Shown in pieces: positions 1-9,081 of a DNA stretch of 64,000 nt. Source of the stretch: JAXMAF01 sp046350555. GTDB lineage: Bacteria > Planctomycetota > Phycisphaerae > Phycisphaerales > SM1A02. Where the stretch lies: the NCBI GenBank assembly GCA_046350555.1, contig JAXMAF010000028.1:1-64000 (forward strand), in the 5' to 3' direction. Numbering within the stretch: position 1 is the stretch's first letter; every line of letters begins with the position of its first letter. The notes under the pieces were generated by a model. It worked only from the letters and a program-made list of their open reading frames with translations, was not told where the DNA came from and searched no databases. The position numbers were made by a program, and so were the translations under genes.

Positions 1-94
1 GATCGCAGGTTCGTCATCAAGTGGGCGCAACCGGACGGCTGATACACGGTGCCCGGAAGAAAATGCACCGACGAACTTCCCTTACACTGTCGCA

Positions 95-739
95 ATGCAA
101 TCCAAGGCCGCCACCGTCGAGCAGTATCTCGCCGAGCTTCCAGCCGACCGTCGCGCCGCGATCAGCGCCGTGCGCGACGTGGTCCGCAGGAACCTCGACA
201 AGCAATGCGCCGAGGGCATGGGCTACGGCATGATCGGCTGGTCGGTGCCGCACAGCGTCTATCCCAATGGATACCACTGCGATCCTCGACAGCCGCTGCC
301 CGTCGCCGGGCTCGCCTCGCAGAAGAACCACATGTCGCTCTACCTCATGTCGATCTACTGCGGCTGCGAGGGTGGTGGCGAGACGGAGCATGCTCGCTGG
401 TTCCGCGAGGCGTGGGCCAGGACGGGGAAGAAGCTGGACATGGGCAAGGCGTGCATCCGCTTCAAGAAGCTCGAGGACCTGCCGCTGGAGGTCATCGGCG
501 AGGCGATCCGGCGCGTCTCGGCGAAGAAGTACATCGAGCAGTACGAGAAGGCGCTGGCGATGATCGGATCGATCCCGCGCAAGAGGAAGCCGGCGAGCGA
601 GGGCGCTGCGAAGCGAACCAAGGCGACCGGGAAGACCAACGCCGCGAAGGCGAGGACTTCGAAGATCGGCGCTCCGAAGGCCGGCGCCGAATCGAGGGCG
701 TCGAGCCCCGGCGCGCGGAAGAAGGCTGCGCGCCGATAG
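95..739 (+). CDS. DUF1801 domain protein with basic tail
   Basis: The 214-residue product has a DUF1801 fold in its first ~140 residues: an N-terminal helix ending in 'YLAELPADRRAAISAVRDVV', a central 'CAEGMGYGMIGWSVP' segment and a late 'KACIRFKKLEDLPLE' strand. The last ~60 residues are rich in Lys, Ala and Arg and look disordered, possibly nucleic-acid binding. The family is small, cytoplasmic and of unclear role. A TACACT hexamer at 83-88 lies 6 nt before the ATG and no Shine-Dalgarno is visible, so the mRNA may be leaderless. It stands alone and points toward the end of the ABC transporter operon on the other strand. Confidence 0.85.
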   Translation: MQSKAATVEQYLAELPADRRAAISAVRDVVRRNLDKQCAEGMGYGMIGWSVPHSVYPNGYHCDPRQPLPVAGLASQKNHMSLYLMSIYCGCEGGGETEHARWFREAWARTGKKLDMGKACIRFKKLEDLPLEVIGEAIRRVSAKKYIEQYEKALAMIGSIPRKRKPASEGAAKRTKATGKTNAAKARTSKIGAPKAGAESRASSPGARKKAARR

Positions 740-844
740 GGCGGCGTTGGTCCACCGGTGGTCTTGGACGCGTGCGCCGCACGCTCGCCGTGGCGAGAGG
801 GGCATGGACGACGCGCGACGCGCTCCGTGTGCACCGGCTCTGCC

Positions 845-1834
845 CTACGTCCGCGATCCGGGCGCCGCCCGTCCGCTTCCGACGACGAACGCCAGGAGAA
901 GTGCCGCGGTGGCGACCTTCGTCGTTCCCGAGCTGAACGATCCCTCGTAGGTCGTCACGATCGTGTTCACAAGCGTGAGCACGAGCGCGCCGATCGCGGT
1001 GCCCCAGATGGTTCCCGTTCCACCGCGCAGCAGCGTGCCGCCGATCACCACCGCGGCGACGGCGTCGAGCTCGAGCCCGACGCCTTCGAGGTGGCTTCCG
1101 CTCGAGAGGTAGAGGGTGAGCACGATTCCCGCGAGCGCCGCACACGCGCCGCTGACGGCGTACGCGGCGACCGTGACGCGCCCGACCGGAACGCCCATGA
1201 GCCGCGCTGCGTCGGGGTCGCCGCCGACCGCGCAGACCATGCGGCCGAGGAGCGTGCGCCGCAGGACGAGCGCCCCGACGGCGGTCGTGGCGCCGAATGC
1301 CAGCGCGCTGACGGGGATGCGCACCGAGCCGACGATCGCCGTCGAACCCAGCGCCGCGTGCGACGCGTCGTGGATCGCCAGGGGCTCGAGATGCACCACG
1401 AACGCCAATCCGCGGGCGATGAAGAGCCCGCCCAGCGTCACGATGAACGGACGAAGCCCCGTCGCGTGGATGAGCGCGCCCTGGGCCGCACCGAACGCGG
1501 CGCCGAGCGCGAGGACCGCGAGCAGCGCCAGCGGCAGCGGCCAGTGGCCCGTGGCCAACAGAGAGGCAAGGACGATGCTGGCCAGTCCCATCACCGCGCC
1601 GACGGAGAGGTCGATGCCGCCGGCGATCACGACAAACGTGAGGCCGACCGCGGCGATCCCCAGCACCGCCGCATCGGAGGCGAGGTTCACGGCGACGATC
1701 CACGAGAGGAATCCCCGATCGTGATAGCGGATCGCCGCCGCGGCGTAGATCGCGGCGAGGACCACGATCCCCGCGAGCGGGCGGGCGCGCTGGAGCAGGC
1801 GATTCATGCGCCGCATGCGCCTCATGCGCGTCAT
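845..1834 (-). CDS. yjfF: Sugar ABC transporter permease (YjfF-like)
   Basis: A 329-residue integral membrane protein of the ribose/galactofuranose permease family (BPD_transp_2). Hydrophobic helices are spread along the chain, with the family motif 'VIAGGIDLSVGAVMGL' at about residue 60 and a conserved 'AVVIGGTLLRGG' near the C-terminus. Its ATG overlaps the stop codon of the second permease (ATGA at 1831-1834), indicating translational coupling. The N-terminus M-T-R-M-R-R-M-R-R-M-N comes from a short 9-bp repeat. Two permeases, a double-domain ATPase and a binding protein is the arrangement of the E. coli ytfQ-ytfR-ytfT-yjfF galactofuranose importer, so this would be the last gene. The substrate is inferred, not proven. 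Confidence 0.85.
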   Translation of the reverse strand: MTRMRRMRRMNRLLQRARPLAGIVVLAAIYAAAAIRYHDRGFLSWIVAVNLASDAAVLGIAAVGLTFVVIAGGIDLSVGAVMGLASIVLASLLATGHWPLPLALLAVLALGAAFGAAQGALIHATGLRPFIVTLGGLFIARGLAFVVHLEPLAIHDASHAALGSTAIVGSVRIPVSALAFGATTAVGALVLRRTLLGRMVCAVGGDPDAARLMGVPVGRVTVAAYAVSGACAALAGIVLTLYLSSGSHLEGVGLELDAVAAVVIGGTLLRGGTGTIWGTAIGALVLTLVNTIVTTYEGSFSSGTTKVATAALLLAFVVGSGRAAPGSRT

Positions 1835-2910
1835 GGTCGGCCGCTCCGCGCTCGCCGCCATGCGAGCATCGCGGGCGACTGGAGCGAGCAGACGGCCACG
1901 GCCGCTGCGCCCTTCACCAGCAGCGTGTGCTCGGTGACGACCCCGTGCATGAGCAGCGCGACCGTCAACGTGCGCATGAAGAGTGCGCCGATCAACGATC
2001 CCGCGAGGCGCGGAGCGCCGCCGGCCAGCGCCGTGCCGCCGATGGCGACCGCGAGGATCGCATCGAGCTCGATCGAGCGTCCGCACGACGCGACGTCCGC
2101 CTCGCCGATGTCGGCCGCCGCCAGGAGTCCGGCGACTCCCGCGAGCAGTCCGCTGCACGCGTAGGTCGCCACGCGCACGCCCGCGACGGGCAGCCCGGAA
2201 AGCTGCGCGGCGCGCTCGTTGACGCCGATCGCTTCGACGTACAGGCCGGCGACGGTCGTGCGGAGAAGGAGCGCCGCCGCGCCGGCCGCGGCGAGCGCCA
2301 CGACGATCGGTGTCGGAATGCCCGCAAGCGTGCCATCCGTCAGGCGCGCAAAGGACGTCGAGGCGATCGGCACCTTCTGGTCGTGGGTGAGCGCCTGCGC
2401 GACGCCGCGCACCGCGACCAGCGAGACGAGCGTCGCCACGATCGGCGGCAGGCGCAGCGCGCAGACCATCGCGCCGTTGGCCAGGCCGGCGGCCAGTCCG
2501 GCGCCGAGCCCCGCGGCGACCGCGACGGTCGTCGAGCCGCCGTCGCGCAGGAGCAGCGCCGCGACGGTCGCCGCGAGCGCCATGATCGAGCCGACGGAAA
2601 GGTCGATTCCTCCGGCGGCGACGACGAAGGTCATGCCCACCGCCACGAGGAGCGTGGGGGCGCCGTTCTGGAGGATGTCGACGATGGCGCCCGTCCAGCG
2701 GCCGTCATGCATCGACAGGTCCAGGAAGTGCGGCGTGGTCAGCGCGACGAGCGCCACCAGCGCCAGAAGCGCCGCGAGGGGGCCGGAGAGCCCGATCAGC
2801 GCCGAACGCAGCGCCCGGCGCGCGCCGCGTCCATCGTGCGCCGCCGATGGCGCGACGGCGGGCGCAGCGGGCGTCGAGGCACGCGAGGGCGCGGGTTGGC
2901 GGCCGGTCAT
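1831..2910 (-). CDS. ytfT: Sugar ABC transporter permease (YtfT-like)
   Basis: A 359-residue membrane permease of the same family as the next gene, with 'VVAAGGIDLSVGSIMALAAT' and 'ILAVAIGGTALAGG' motifs and about eight hydrophobic segments. The first ~45 residues are Pro/Ala/Arg-rich and probably cytoplasmic. The ATG at 2910 overlaps the stop of the ATPase gene (ATGA, 2907-2910). It would form the membrane channel as a heterodimer with the downstream permease. Its place between ATPase and second permease matches ytfT. Confidence 0.85.
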   Translation of the reverse strand: MTGRQPAPSRASTPAAPAVAPSAAHDGRGARRALRSALIGLSGPLAALLALVALVALTTPHFLDLSMHDGRWTGAIVDILQNGAPTLLVAVGMTFVVAAGGIDLSVGSIMALAATVAALLLRDGGSTTVAVAAGLGAGLAAGLANGAMVCALRLPPIVATLVSLVAVRGVAQALTHDQKVPIASTSFARLTDGTLAGIPTPIVVALAAAGAAALLLRTTVAGLYVEAIGVNERAAQLSGLPVAGVRVATYACSGLLAGVAGLLAAADIGEADVASCGRSIELDAILAVAIGGTALAGGAPRLAGSLIGALFMRTLTVALLMHGVVTEHTLLVKGAAAVAVCSLQSPAMLAWRRARSGRP

Positions 2911-4622
2911 GCGTCGTCTCCGGCGAGCGCCGAACGCGCGCCTTCCCCGGCGATCGCCGCGTGGACCGCCTCCTCGCCGATCGAACGACCCTCGGGGCCG
3001 TTCAGGTCGATGGTCGCCACGTGGCGGCGGTCGCGGAGGATCGTCAGCCGATCGCACTGGTCGAGCAGCTCGCCGACCTCGCTCGATGCGAGGACGACGC
3101 CGACGCCCGCCCGCGCCTCGGCGGCGACGACGGCGGCGATCTCGCGCTTGGCGCCGACGTCGATTCCGCGCGTGGGCTCGTCGAGCAGGAGCACGCGCGG
3201 CCGCCACGCCAGCCAGCGCGCCAGCAGCACCTTCTGGCGGTTGCCGCCGCTGAGCGTGCCCACGGGGCGGTCGAGCGTGCGCACGTCGAGCCCGACGCGC
3301 AGCGCGAGCGCCGCGGCGATGCGCCCGTGGGCGCGGCGCGACAGGAGCCCGATGCGACTCATCCGGCGCTGCACGACCAGCGCGATGTTCTCGCGAGCGG
3401 TCATCGAGAGGCACAGCCCGTCGCGGTTGCGATCCTCGGGACAGAACGCGAGCCCCGCGCGGATCGCCTGGCGCGGCGAGCGCACGACCGTCGCGGCGCC
3501 GTCGATGGCGATCGACGAGCCGCCATCGGCGCGGTCGGCGCCGAAGATCAGGCGAAGCGTCTCGGTGCGTCCGGAGCCGAGCAGGCCGGCCAGGCCGCGC
3601 ACCTCGCCGGCGCGAAGCTCCAGGCCAAACGGGGCGATCGATCCGCGCCGGCCGAGATCGCGGACGCGAAGGAGCGCGGGTTGGCCCGCTCGCGGCGCGG
3701 TCGCGGAAGGCTTGGCGGGTCGTCGCGCCTTCGAGGAGCCAGTCGTCCGGCCATCGGCCTCGTGGCGCCCCAGCATGTGCCCGACGAGTTCGCGTTGTGG
3801 GAGCGCATCGACCTTCCATGTTCCGACCCGTCGGCCGTTGCGCAGCACGGTCACGCGGTCGGCGATCCGTGGAAGCTCGTCGAGGAAGTGCGTGACGTAG
3901 ACGATGGCGATCCCTCGCCGGCGCAGTTGGCGCAGGATCTCGAAGAGCCGATCCACCTCGGCGCGGTCGAGCGACGAGGTCGGCTCGTCCAGGACGAGGA
4001 CGCGCGACTGGCTGTCGATGGCGCGGGCGATCGCGACGATCTGCTGCATCGCCAGCGGCAGCGCCTCCAGCGGCGTGCCGAGCAGCGCCGTCGAATCGAC
4101 TCCGGGTCCAAGCGGCGCGAGGGCGGCGCGGGCGCGTTCGCGCAGCGAGCGCCAGTCGATCCCGCCGAGGCCGCGCAGGAGACGCGGGACGGCGCCGCGT
4201 CGGCCGAGCAGGATGTTCTCCGCGACGGAGAGCGTGGGAACGAGGCCGATCTCCTGGTGCACGACGGCGATGCCCAGTTCCTGCGCCTCGTTGGGGGAAC
4301 GCGGCTGAACGACGCGGCCGTCGAGCGTCATGCGTCCGGAATCGGCGCGGATGGCGCCAGTCACGACGCGGATCAGCGTCGACTTTCCAGCGCCGTTTCC
4401 ACCCATCAGCGCATGCACCTCGCCCGCCTCGACGTCCAGCCCCACGTCATCGAGGGCGACGACGCCGGGAAAGCGCTTGTGGAGCGAGGTGACGGAGAGC
4501 AGCGGCACGGGTGGCTCGAACGACGCGATTGGCTCCGGCGGCGCGAGGCGCGGGGCGATGGGCGCGAGTCGACGACCGGGGCAAGGCCTGTGTCGCGCGT
4601 CGGCCGTCGACGCCGCGTGCAT
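2907..4622 (-). CDS. ytfR: Sugar ABC transporter ATPase with two ABC domains (YtfR-like)
   Basis: About 571 residues with two fused nucleotide-binding domains, typical of RbsA/MglA/YtfR. Domain 1 has Walker A GGNGAGKST, a degenerate signature around 'LPLAMQQIVAIARAI' and Walker B VLVLDEPTSSLD. Domain 2 has a degenerate Walker A (LLGSGRTETLR), a canonical signature LSGGNRQKVLLARW and Walker B VLLLDEPTRGID. Such asymmetry is normal in this family. It powers import through the two permeases downstream. An in-frame GTG three bases upstream (4625) is an alternative start. The binding-protein gene ends 7 nt before this reading frame opens, so all four genes look like one operon. Confidence 0.88.
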   Translation of the reverse strand: MHAASTADARHRPCPGRRLAPIAPRLAPPEPIASFEPPVPLLSVTSLHKRFPGVVALDDVGLDVEAGEVHALMGGNGAGKSTLIRVVTGAIRADSGRMTLDGRVVQPRSPNEAQELGIAVVHQEIGLVPTLSVAENILLGRRGAVPRLLRGLGGIDWRSLRERARAALAPLGPGVDSTALLGTPLEALPLAMQQIVAIARAIDSQSRVLVLDEPTSSLDRAEVDRLFEILRQLRRRGIAIVYVTHFLDELPRIADRVTVLRNGRRVGTWKVDALPQRELVGHMLGRHEADGRTTGSSKARRPAKPSATAPRAGQPALLRVRDLGRRGSIAPFGLELRAGEVRGLAGLLGSGRTETLRLIFGADRADGGSSIAIDGAATVVRSPRQAIRAGLAFCPEDRNRDGLCLSMTARENIALVVQRRMSRIGLLSRRAHGRIAAALALRVGLDVRTLDRPVGTLSGGNRQKVLLARWLAWRPRVLLLDEPTRGIDVGAKREIAAVVAAEARAGVGVVLASSEVGELLDQCDRLTILRDRRHVATIDLNGPEGRSIGEEAVHAAIAGEGARSALAGDDA

Positions 4623-4631
4623 CACGCACGC

Positions 4632-5640
4632 TCAATACTCGCGCTTCGCGATCTCGTCCGCCGCCTTTTCCTTCACGAAGAGCCGATCCTCCTGCTTCAT
4701 GAACTTCGGCAGCGTCTCGCCGCGACGCAGGCGGTCGATGGCGTCGAAGGCGAGGGGACCAAGCAGCGGATTGCACTCGACGCTCGCGTTGAGCGTGCCC
4801 GCGACCATCGCGTCGAAGGCCGGCCTCACCGCGTCGATCGAGACGACGAGGACGTCGGTTCCCGGCTTCATGCCCGCTTCCTCGAGGGCCTGGATCGCAC
4901 CAAGCGCCATGTCGTCGTTGTGCGCGTAGACGGCGTTGATGGCGCCGCCGCCCGATCTCCCAACGGACTTGATGAAGGCCTCCATCACCTCCTTGCCCTT
5001 GGCCCGCTCGAAGTCGGCCGACTGGCTCTTGACGACCTTCATTCCCGGGTGTTGGGCGACGATCTCGGCGAAGCCCCGCTGGCGATCGATGGCGGGTGCG
5101 CTGCCCGTGGTGCCCTGGAGTTCCACGATGTTGCACGTTCCGTTGGTGCGCTCGGCAAGCCAGCGCGCGGCCATCCGGCCCTCCTCGACGAAGTCGCTGG
5201 CGATGAGGGTCGAAGTAGAGCTCCTCGATCGGTCGTCTCGATGCCGCGATCGACGAGGATGACGGGAATGTTGGCGGCCTTCTGCGTCGCGCAGCACCGG
5301 CTCCCATCCCGTCGAGACGACAGCGCGAGGACGATCGCCGACGCCCTGCGCCACGAACGAGCCGCAAGCGCTCTGCACTGCTCCGCCTGGGCGCCCTGGG
5401 CGTCGGCGAAGATGAGCTTGACGAAGCGCGGGCTGCGGCGGCATCCTTCATGGACTGGGTCTCCGCCGTGCGCCACGCTCTCGGGCGCCGACCTCAGAGA
5501 AGCCGTTGACGACGAGGGCCTTCGTCGCCGGCGCCGATGCTGCGCGCCACTGTTCTCGTTCGCCGATTGTAGACGGAAAGCGCGCGCGAGCACGAGGCGA
5601 GTGCGAGTGCGAGCGCGAGCGCCGCGAGCGCGCCGGGCAC
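4632..5640 (-). pseudogene. ytfQ: Frameshifted periplasmic galactofuranose-type binding protein (YtfQ-like)
   Basis: The C-terminal ~190 residues (4632 to about 5210) read cleanly and match YtfQ: 'NIVELQGTTGSAPAIDRQRG', 'SADFERAKGKEVMEAFIK', 'AVYAHNDDMALGAIQ' and 'LVVSIDAVRPAFDAM'. Upstream, the expected protein is scattered over all three frames: 'VVSTGWEPVLRDA' in one, 'KAANIPVILVDRGIETTD' and 'KLIFADAQGAQAEQ' in a second, 'ALVVNGFSEVGARE' in a third. A lipoprotein-like signal peptide (ALALALALASC) begins at a GTG at 5640. Total span is what an intact ~335-residue protein needs, so I read this as one gene with at least four small indels. Either sequence errors or recent decay could explain it. 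Confidence 0.8.
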
Positions 5641-6190
5641 GGAGTGAGCACCGCCGCGGAGAAGGGCGCCGAACCGGGTGCCGAATTGAGTCGCCGAACT
5701 GCCGCCGAATTCAGCGCCAGCGTCGTTGTGGAACGGACGCCACCGTTGAACTGGAAGGCGCATGCGGCCATTGCGCCGCAACGGCGGGCGGTCGCAACCA
5801 GTGCGGCGACCTCTACGGCTCGCCCATGTTCACCGCGGGTCCGACCGTGGCGAAGAGGCCGAGCCTGGCGGCGAGCCTGGTCGGAGCTCAAGCGCTGTCG
5901 CCGCCAGCGCCGATGCCTGCTGATCTCGGCCGCCTTCGAAGGAGCATCGAAGGACCTGCGTTCCATGAGCCATGGTGGCCGGTACAAGACCGAGCGAACG
6001 ACGCCACCCAGTTCGGCGCGCCGCAGCCCGCAGGGCCTCGCGCGCTTCGCCGAGCCGCGCCTGACGCAGCCGTTCGATCGATCTTCAGCGCGCTCAGCGT
6101 TCCGTCGTCTGGGCAGACGCTGCGGGCGATCGCCTTGAAGCGATCGCCCTCGCCGGACTCCGAGAGCGATTCCTCGAGCATGGCCGGGTG
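5641..6190. other. Region without a supported gene
   Basis: About 550 bp between the start of the binding-protein gene and the uncertain C-terminus of the next minus-strand gene. It holds no reading frame with recognisable protein character. From about 6180 down, minus-strand frames alternate in a way suggesting further indels, for example a plausible continuation 'EESLSESGEGDRFKAIARSV' in a different frame from the upstream gene. The operon promoter is expected here, but I cannot identify it. Confidence 0.5.
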
Positions 6191-8736
6191 CCTCGGCGGT
6201 CGCGGCGCAGGGCCGCCGCGGTCGCGGGATCGCAGACGGCGGCCATCGCGTCGAGCGTGCGATGCTCGAGGTCGAACTGCCGGCGAACGGCGGCGGCACC
6301 GCGCTCCGCGGCATCGCGCATGGCCGGATCGCGCCAGAACGCGTGCGGGCCGTCCATTTCGTCACCATCGTCCGGCCGTCCATCGCGCCGCATGGCGCGG
6401 ATCCAACGGATCGCCACTTCGCTGCCGGCGGCGAGCGCCGCGTCCGTCTCGACCGCGGCGGAGACAAGTTCGTCGCCTCGCGCGAGGAGGACCTCCGCCG
6501 CGGCTCGGACCGAAGGGTCGGCCAGGGCACTCCGGCGCGGGCGCTCAATCGACGTTCCGGCTGAGGCGTCGGCGGCCGTGGTCGCGGCTTGATCATGGTC
6601 GATGCGATCCGCGCGGTCGCCCGGAGCCAGGTCCTGCTCCCCGGCGCTCGTCCGTCGACCCCGCACGAATCCATGCTCCAACAGCGCCTTGGCCGGATCC
6701 AGCGGCGACAGGAGCACGGTCCAGCTCATGCCGAAGACGTGGTTCGCGTCGAACGCACCGTGTGCGATGGAGAGCGCCGCGGAGAGCTCGATCAGGCGCA
6801 GGCGCAGGCGTTCCTCCTCGTCGTCGAGCAGCGGCTCGATGCCGGCGACGATCCGCTGGTCGACCTGGCGCACCGAGTCGCGCATCCGGACCTCCAGCGC
6901 GGCGCGCTCGATCGCGGGCGGCTCGCCGTCGCCGCCCCCCGTCGCGGCGATCCGTCGCGCGAGTCCGGCGATCTCGTCGCGCGCCGCGAGCAGGGCATCG
7001 GCACGAAGGGCCCCGACGATGGCCAGGAAGTCGTGGACCGCCGGCTCGGCGAGGCGCCCTTCCATGCCAAGCGCCTCGGCGATCCTCGCGACGCCGAGCG
7101 GTTCGGGAACGAAGTTGGCGAGCGGCGCGCTGTCGATCACCTCGGCGACGGTGACCTCGCGCAGGCCCTCGAGCGCCCCGCGTGGCGCAGGTGTGGCGGC
7201 GCCGAGGTCGGGCACGATCACGGAACCCGTCCCCAACCGGATCGTGCCGGTGAACATCTCGTCCGGTGCGAGCGTCTCGGGCGGAGCGGCCTCCGGGGGC
7301 TTGACCACGGCTCGCAGGGAGTCCAGCGCCTGCGCGGCGAGCGGGCGCCACTGCTGCACCAGCTCGATGCGCCGCCGCTCCTCCTGCGCCGCCGCGGGCG
7401 GCTCGACGCGCGCTCCGGTGTCGAAGAGGACGTTGGATCGTCGACGGATGATCTGGAGGATCTGGTCGGCCAGCGGCGCCGCGACGGCCCAGTGGTCGGC
7501 GGCGATCGCCTCGACCGCGGCGATGTCGATGGCGTCGCGCGTCGCGGGATCGATCGCGCGACCGAGGAGCGTGCCGATGGCGCCGAGGGTCTCGCGCAGC
7601 GGCGGCTGGCGCGGTCCGGCGTCGCCGCGCCTGGATTCCTCGGGGATCTCCAGCGCGGCCGTCCGCAGCATGAGTCGAATGCGAAAGAGCAGGCGGGCGC
7701 GCGCGGGAAGCGCCGACTCGATCGCAGGCACCATGCGCCGGCCCATGCGCGCGAGACGTCCGGCGCGCTCGCGGGCGGCGCGTTCGTTGGCCGACTCGGG
7801 CTCGTCGGCGCCGTCATCGGAGTCGATCGTGTCGCCCGCGGCGTTGGAGTCGGGTGGCGCGTTCGCGGCCTCGTCGACGGCGCGGTTGGACGGGTCGGCT
7901 CCGCGGCCCTCGTCCCCCGCATCGTCGCCGCGCAGCGTCGCGTCTCCGGGCTCGGGCGACGCGTCCGGCGCGGAAGAGCGATCCCCGGCGTCGTCGCCTG
8001 CGCGGCGCTCGGCCGCCCGCCGCGCCGCGAGATACGCGCGCCCAGAGCGCAGGATCCGCCGCTCGTAGTCGACCAGCGGTCCCGCGGATTCCGGCGCGGC
8101 CCAGACGACCGACGGCGGCTCGAGCGCGACGTCGCCGTACGAGAGCAGCGAGAAGCTCACATCCGCGGTCTGGACGTCGAGGTCGCACTCGCAGGTCGCG
8201 AGCGTGCGGCGCACGTGGAGCCATTCGATCGACGGCGCGATGTCCGGTCCGGCGGCCGCGACGATGGACTCGAAGAGATGATCGTCGAGCTCCGCGAGCG
8301 CGCCGCGCAGCCGGAGTCGCCCGCGTTCGAGCGCGCGGGCCTCGCTGGTCTCCTCCCGGCCCGCCTCGATACGGGCCTCGAGGCTGGGATCCAGGTCGGG
8401 GCCGGCGCCGCGCCGCTCGGCGGAGAGGATCCAAGGCTCCACCTCCACGTCGCGAATGGACCGCTGAGCCGCGAGGTAGGTCGAGTGGGCCCGAAGGATG
8501 GACGGCCATGCCTGGGGGTTGCCCACCAGCAGCGGCGCGAGCGACTGGACGAGCTCCTCGGTCGAGATCGGATCGGGGAATCGTTCGTCGAATCCCTGCG
8601 CCGCGGCCGGGCGCACCGCCGCGCAGGCGACAATCGCGACGGCCGCGGCGACCAGAGGCGCTCGCGCGATGCCACGCCCCGGTCGTCTCTGCCGTTCCTG
8701 CATCTCCTGCATGGTCCGCTGAATGGAACTGTGCAT
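6094..8736 (-). CDS. Large secreted protein of unknown function
   Basis: About 880 residues. The N-terminus has an Arg-rich stretch, a hydrophobic core and an Ala-x-Ala cleavage site ('ACAAVRPAAAQ'), so it is probably exported. The rest is helical, with charged stretches and an acidic, low-complexity Asp/Ala/Gly linker around residues 250-330. No domain is recognised. Possible starts are ATG 8736 or 8712; a GTG at 8820, 11 nt after a TACAAT box (8832-8837), would add an unusual N-terminus. The last ~35 residues are Arg/Ser-rich and unlike the rest. The other frame reads more naturally from about 6190, so the true end may lie elsewhere because of an indel. Confidence 0.65.
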   Translation of the reverse strand: MHSSIQRTMQEMQERQRRPGRGIARAPLVAAAVAIVACAAVRPAAAQGFDERFPDPISTEELVQSLAPLLVGNPQAWPSILRAHSTYLAAQRSIRDVEVEPWILSAERRGAGPDLDPSLEARIEAGREETSEARALERGRLRLRGALAELDDHLFESIVAAAGPDIAPSIEWLHVRRTLATCECDLDVQTADVSFSLLSYGDVALEPPSVVWAAPESAGPLVDYERRILRSGRAYLAARRAAERRAGDDAGDRSSAPDASPEPGDATLRGDDAGDEGRGADPSNRAVDEAANAPPDSNAAGDTIDSDDGADEPESANERAARERAGRLARMGRRMVPAIESALPARARLLFRIRLMLRTAALEIPEESRRGDAGPRQPPLRETLGAIGTLLGRAIDPATRDAIDIAAVEAIAADHWAVAAPLADQILQIIRRRSNVLFDTGARVEPPAAAQEERRRIELVQQWRPLAAQALDSLRAVVKPPEAAPPETLAPDEMFTGTIRLGTGSVIVPDLGAATPAPRGALEGLREVTVAEVIDSAPLANFVPEPLGVARIAEALGMEGRLAEPAVHDFLAIVGALRADALLAARDEIAGLARRIAATGGGDGEPPAIERAALEVRMRDSVRQVDQRIVAGIEPLLDDEEERLRLRLIELSAALSIAHGAFDANHVFGMSWTVLLSPLDPAKALLEHGFVRGRRTSAGEQDLAPGDRADRIDHDQAATTAADASAGTSIERPRRSALADPSVRAAAEVLLARGDELVSAAVETDAALAAGSEVAIRWIRAMRRDGRPDDGDEMDGPHAFWRDPAMRDAAERGAAAVRRQFDLEHRTLDAMAAVCDPATAAALRRDRRGTRPCSRNRSRSPARAIASRRSPAASAQTTER

Positions 8737-9081
8737 CGCACGCGGTCCCCGACGCGGGCGGGCGGCTCCATCGAGCAGCTTCGGCCAGGCACAGGGCAGC
8801 TCGTGCCTTCGCCGTCTCACGCGTGTCGACGATTGTACGTGGATCGTCACGAGGCGCATGGCGGACGAGCGCGCGCTGGACGCTTCGCGCGCGCTGTCCG
8901 GCAGCTCGTTCCATGCATGTCCCGCGCGCTTACCCGGCGCGTCATGGGTGTCATGGGCGCGTCACGGGCGCGTCATGGGCGCGCCGGCGACGATGGCTCG
9001 GCGGCCCTCGCGGCTTCCGTCCTCGCGCCCGATGGCGCCGGCGAGTTCCCGCGGCGCGTCGGGCATAGCCGGTCTCCTCGG

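Noticed and set aside
845..6190. Ribose importer (rbs) instead of galactofuranose type
   Set aside because: Rbs operons have one permease. Two permeases and the binding-protein motifs fit ytfQ-ytfR-ytfT-yjfF better, though the substrate is still inferred.
2847..7154. Very long open frames on the strand opposite to the ABC transporter genes
   Set aside because: They are shadows caused by high GC and biased third codon positions. Their translations are Arg/Ala/Asp-rich with no domain, while the minus strand encodes clear transporter genes.
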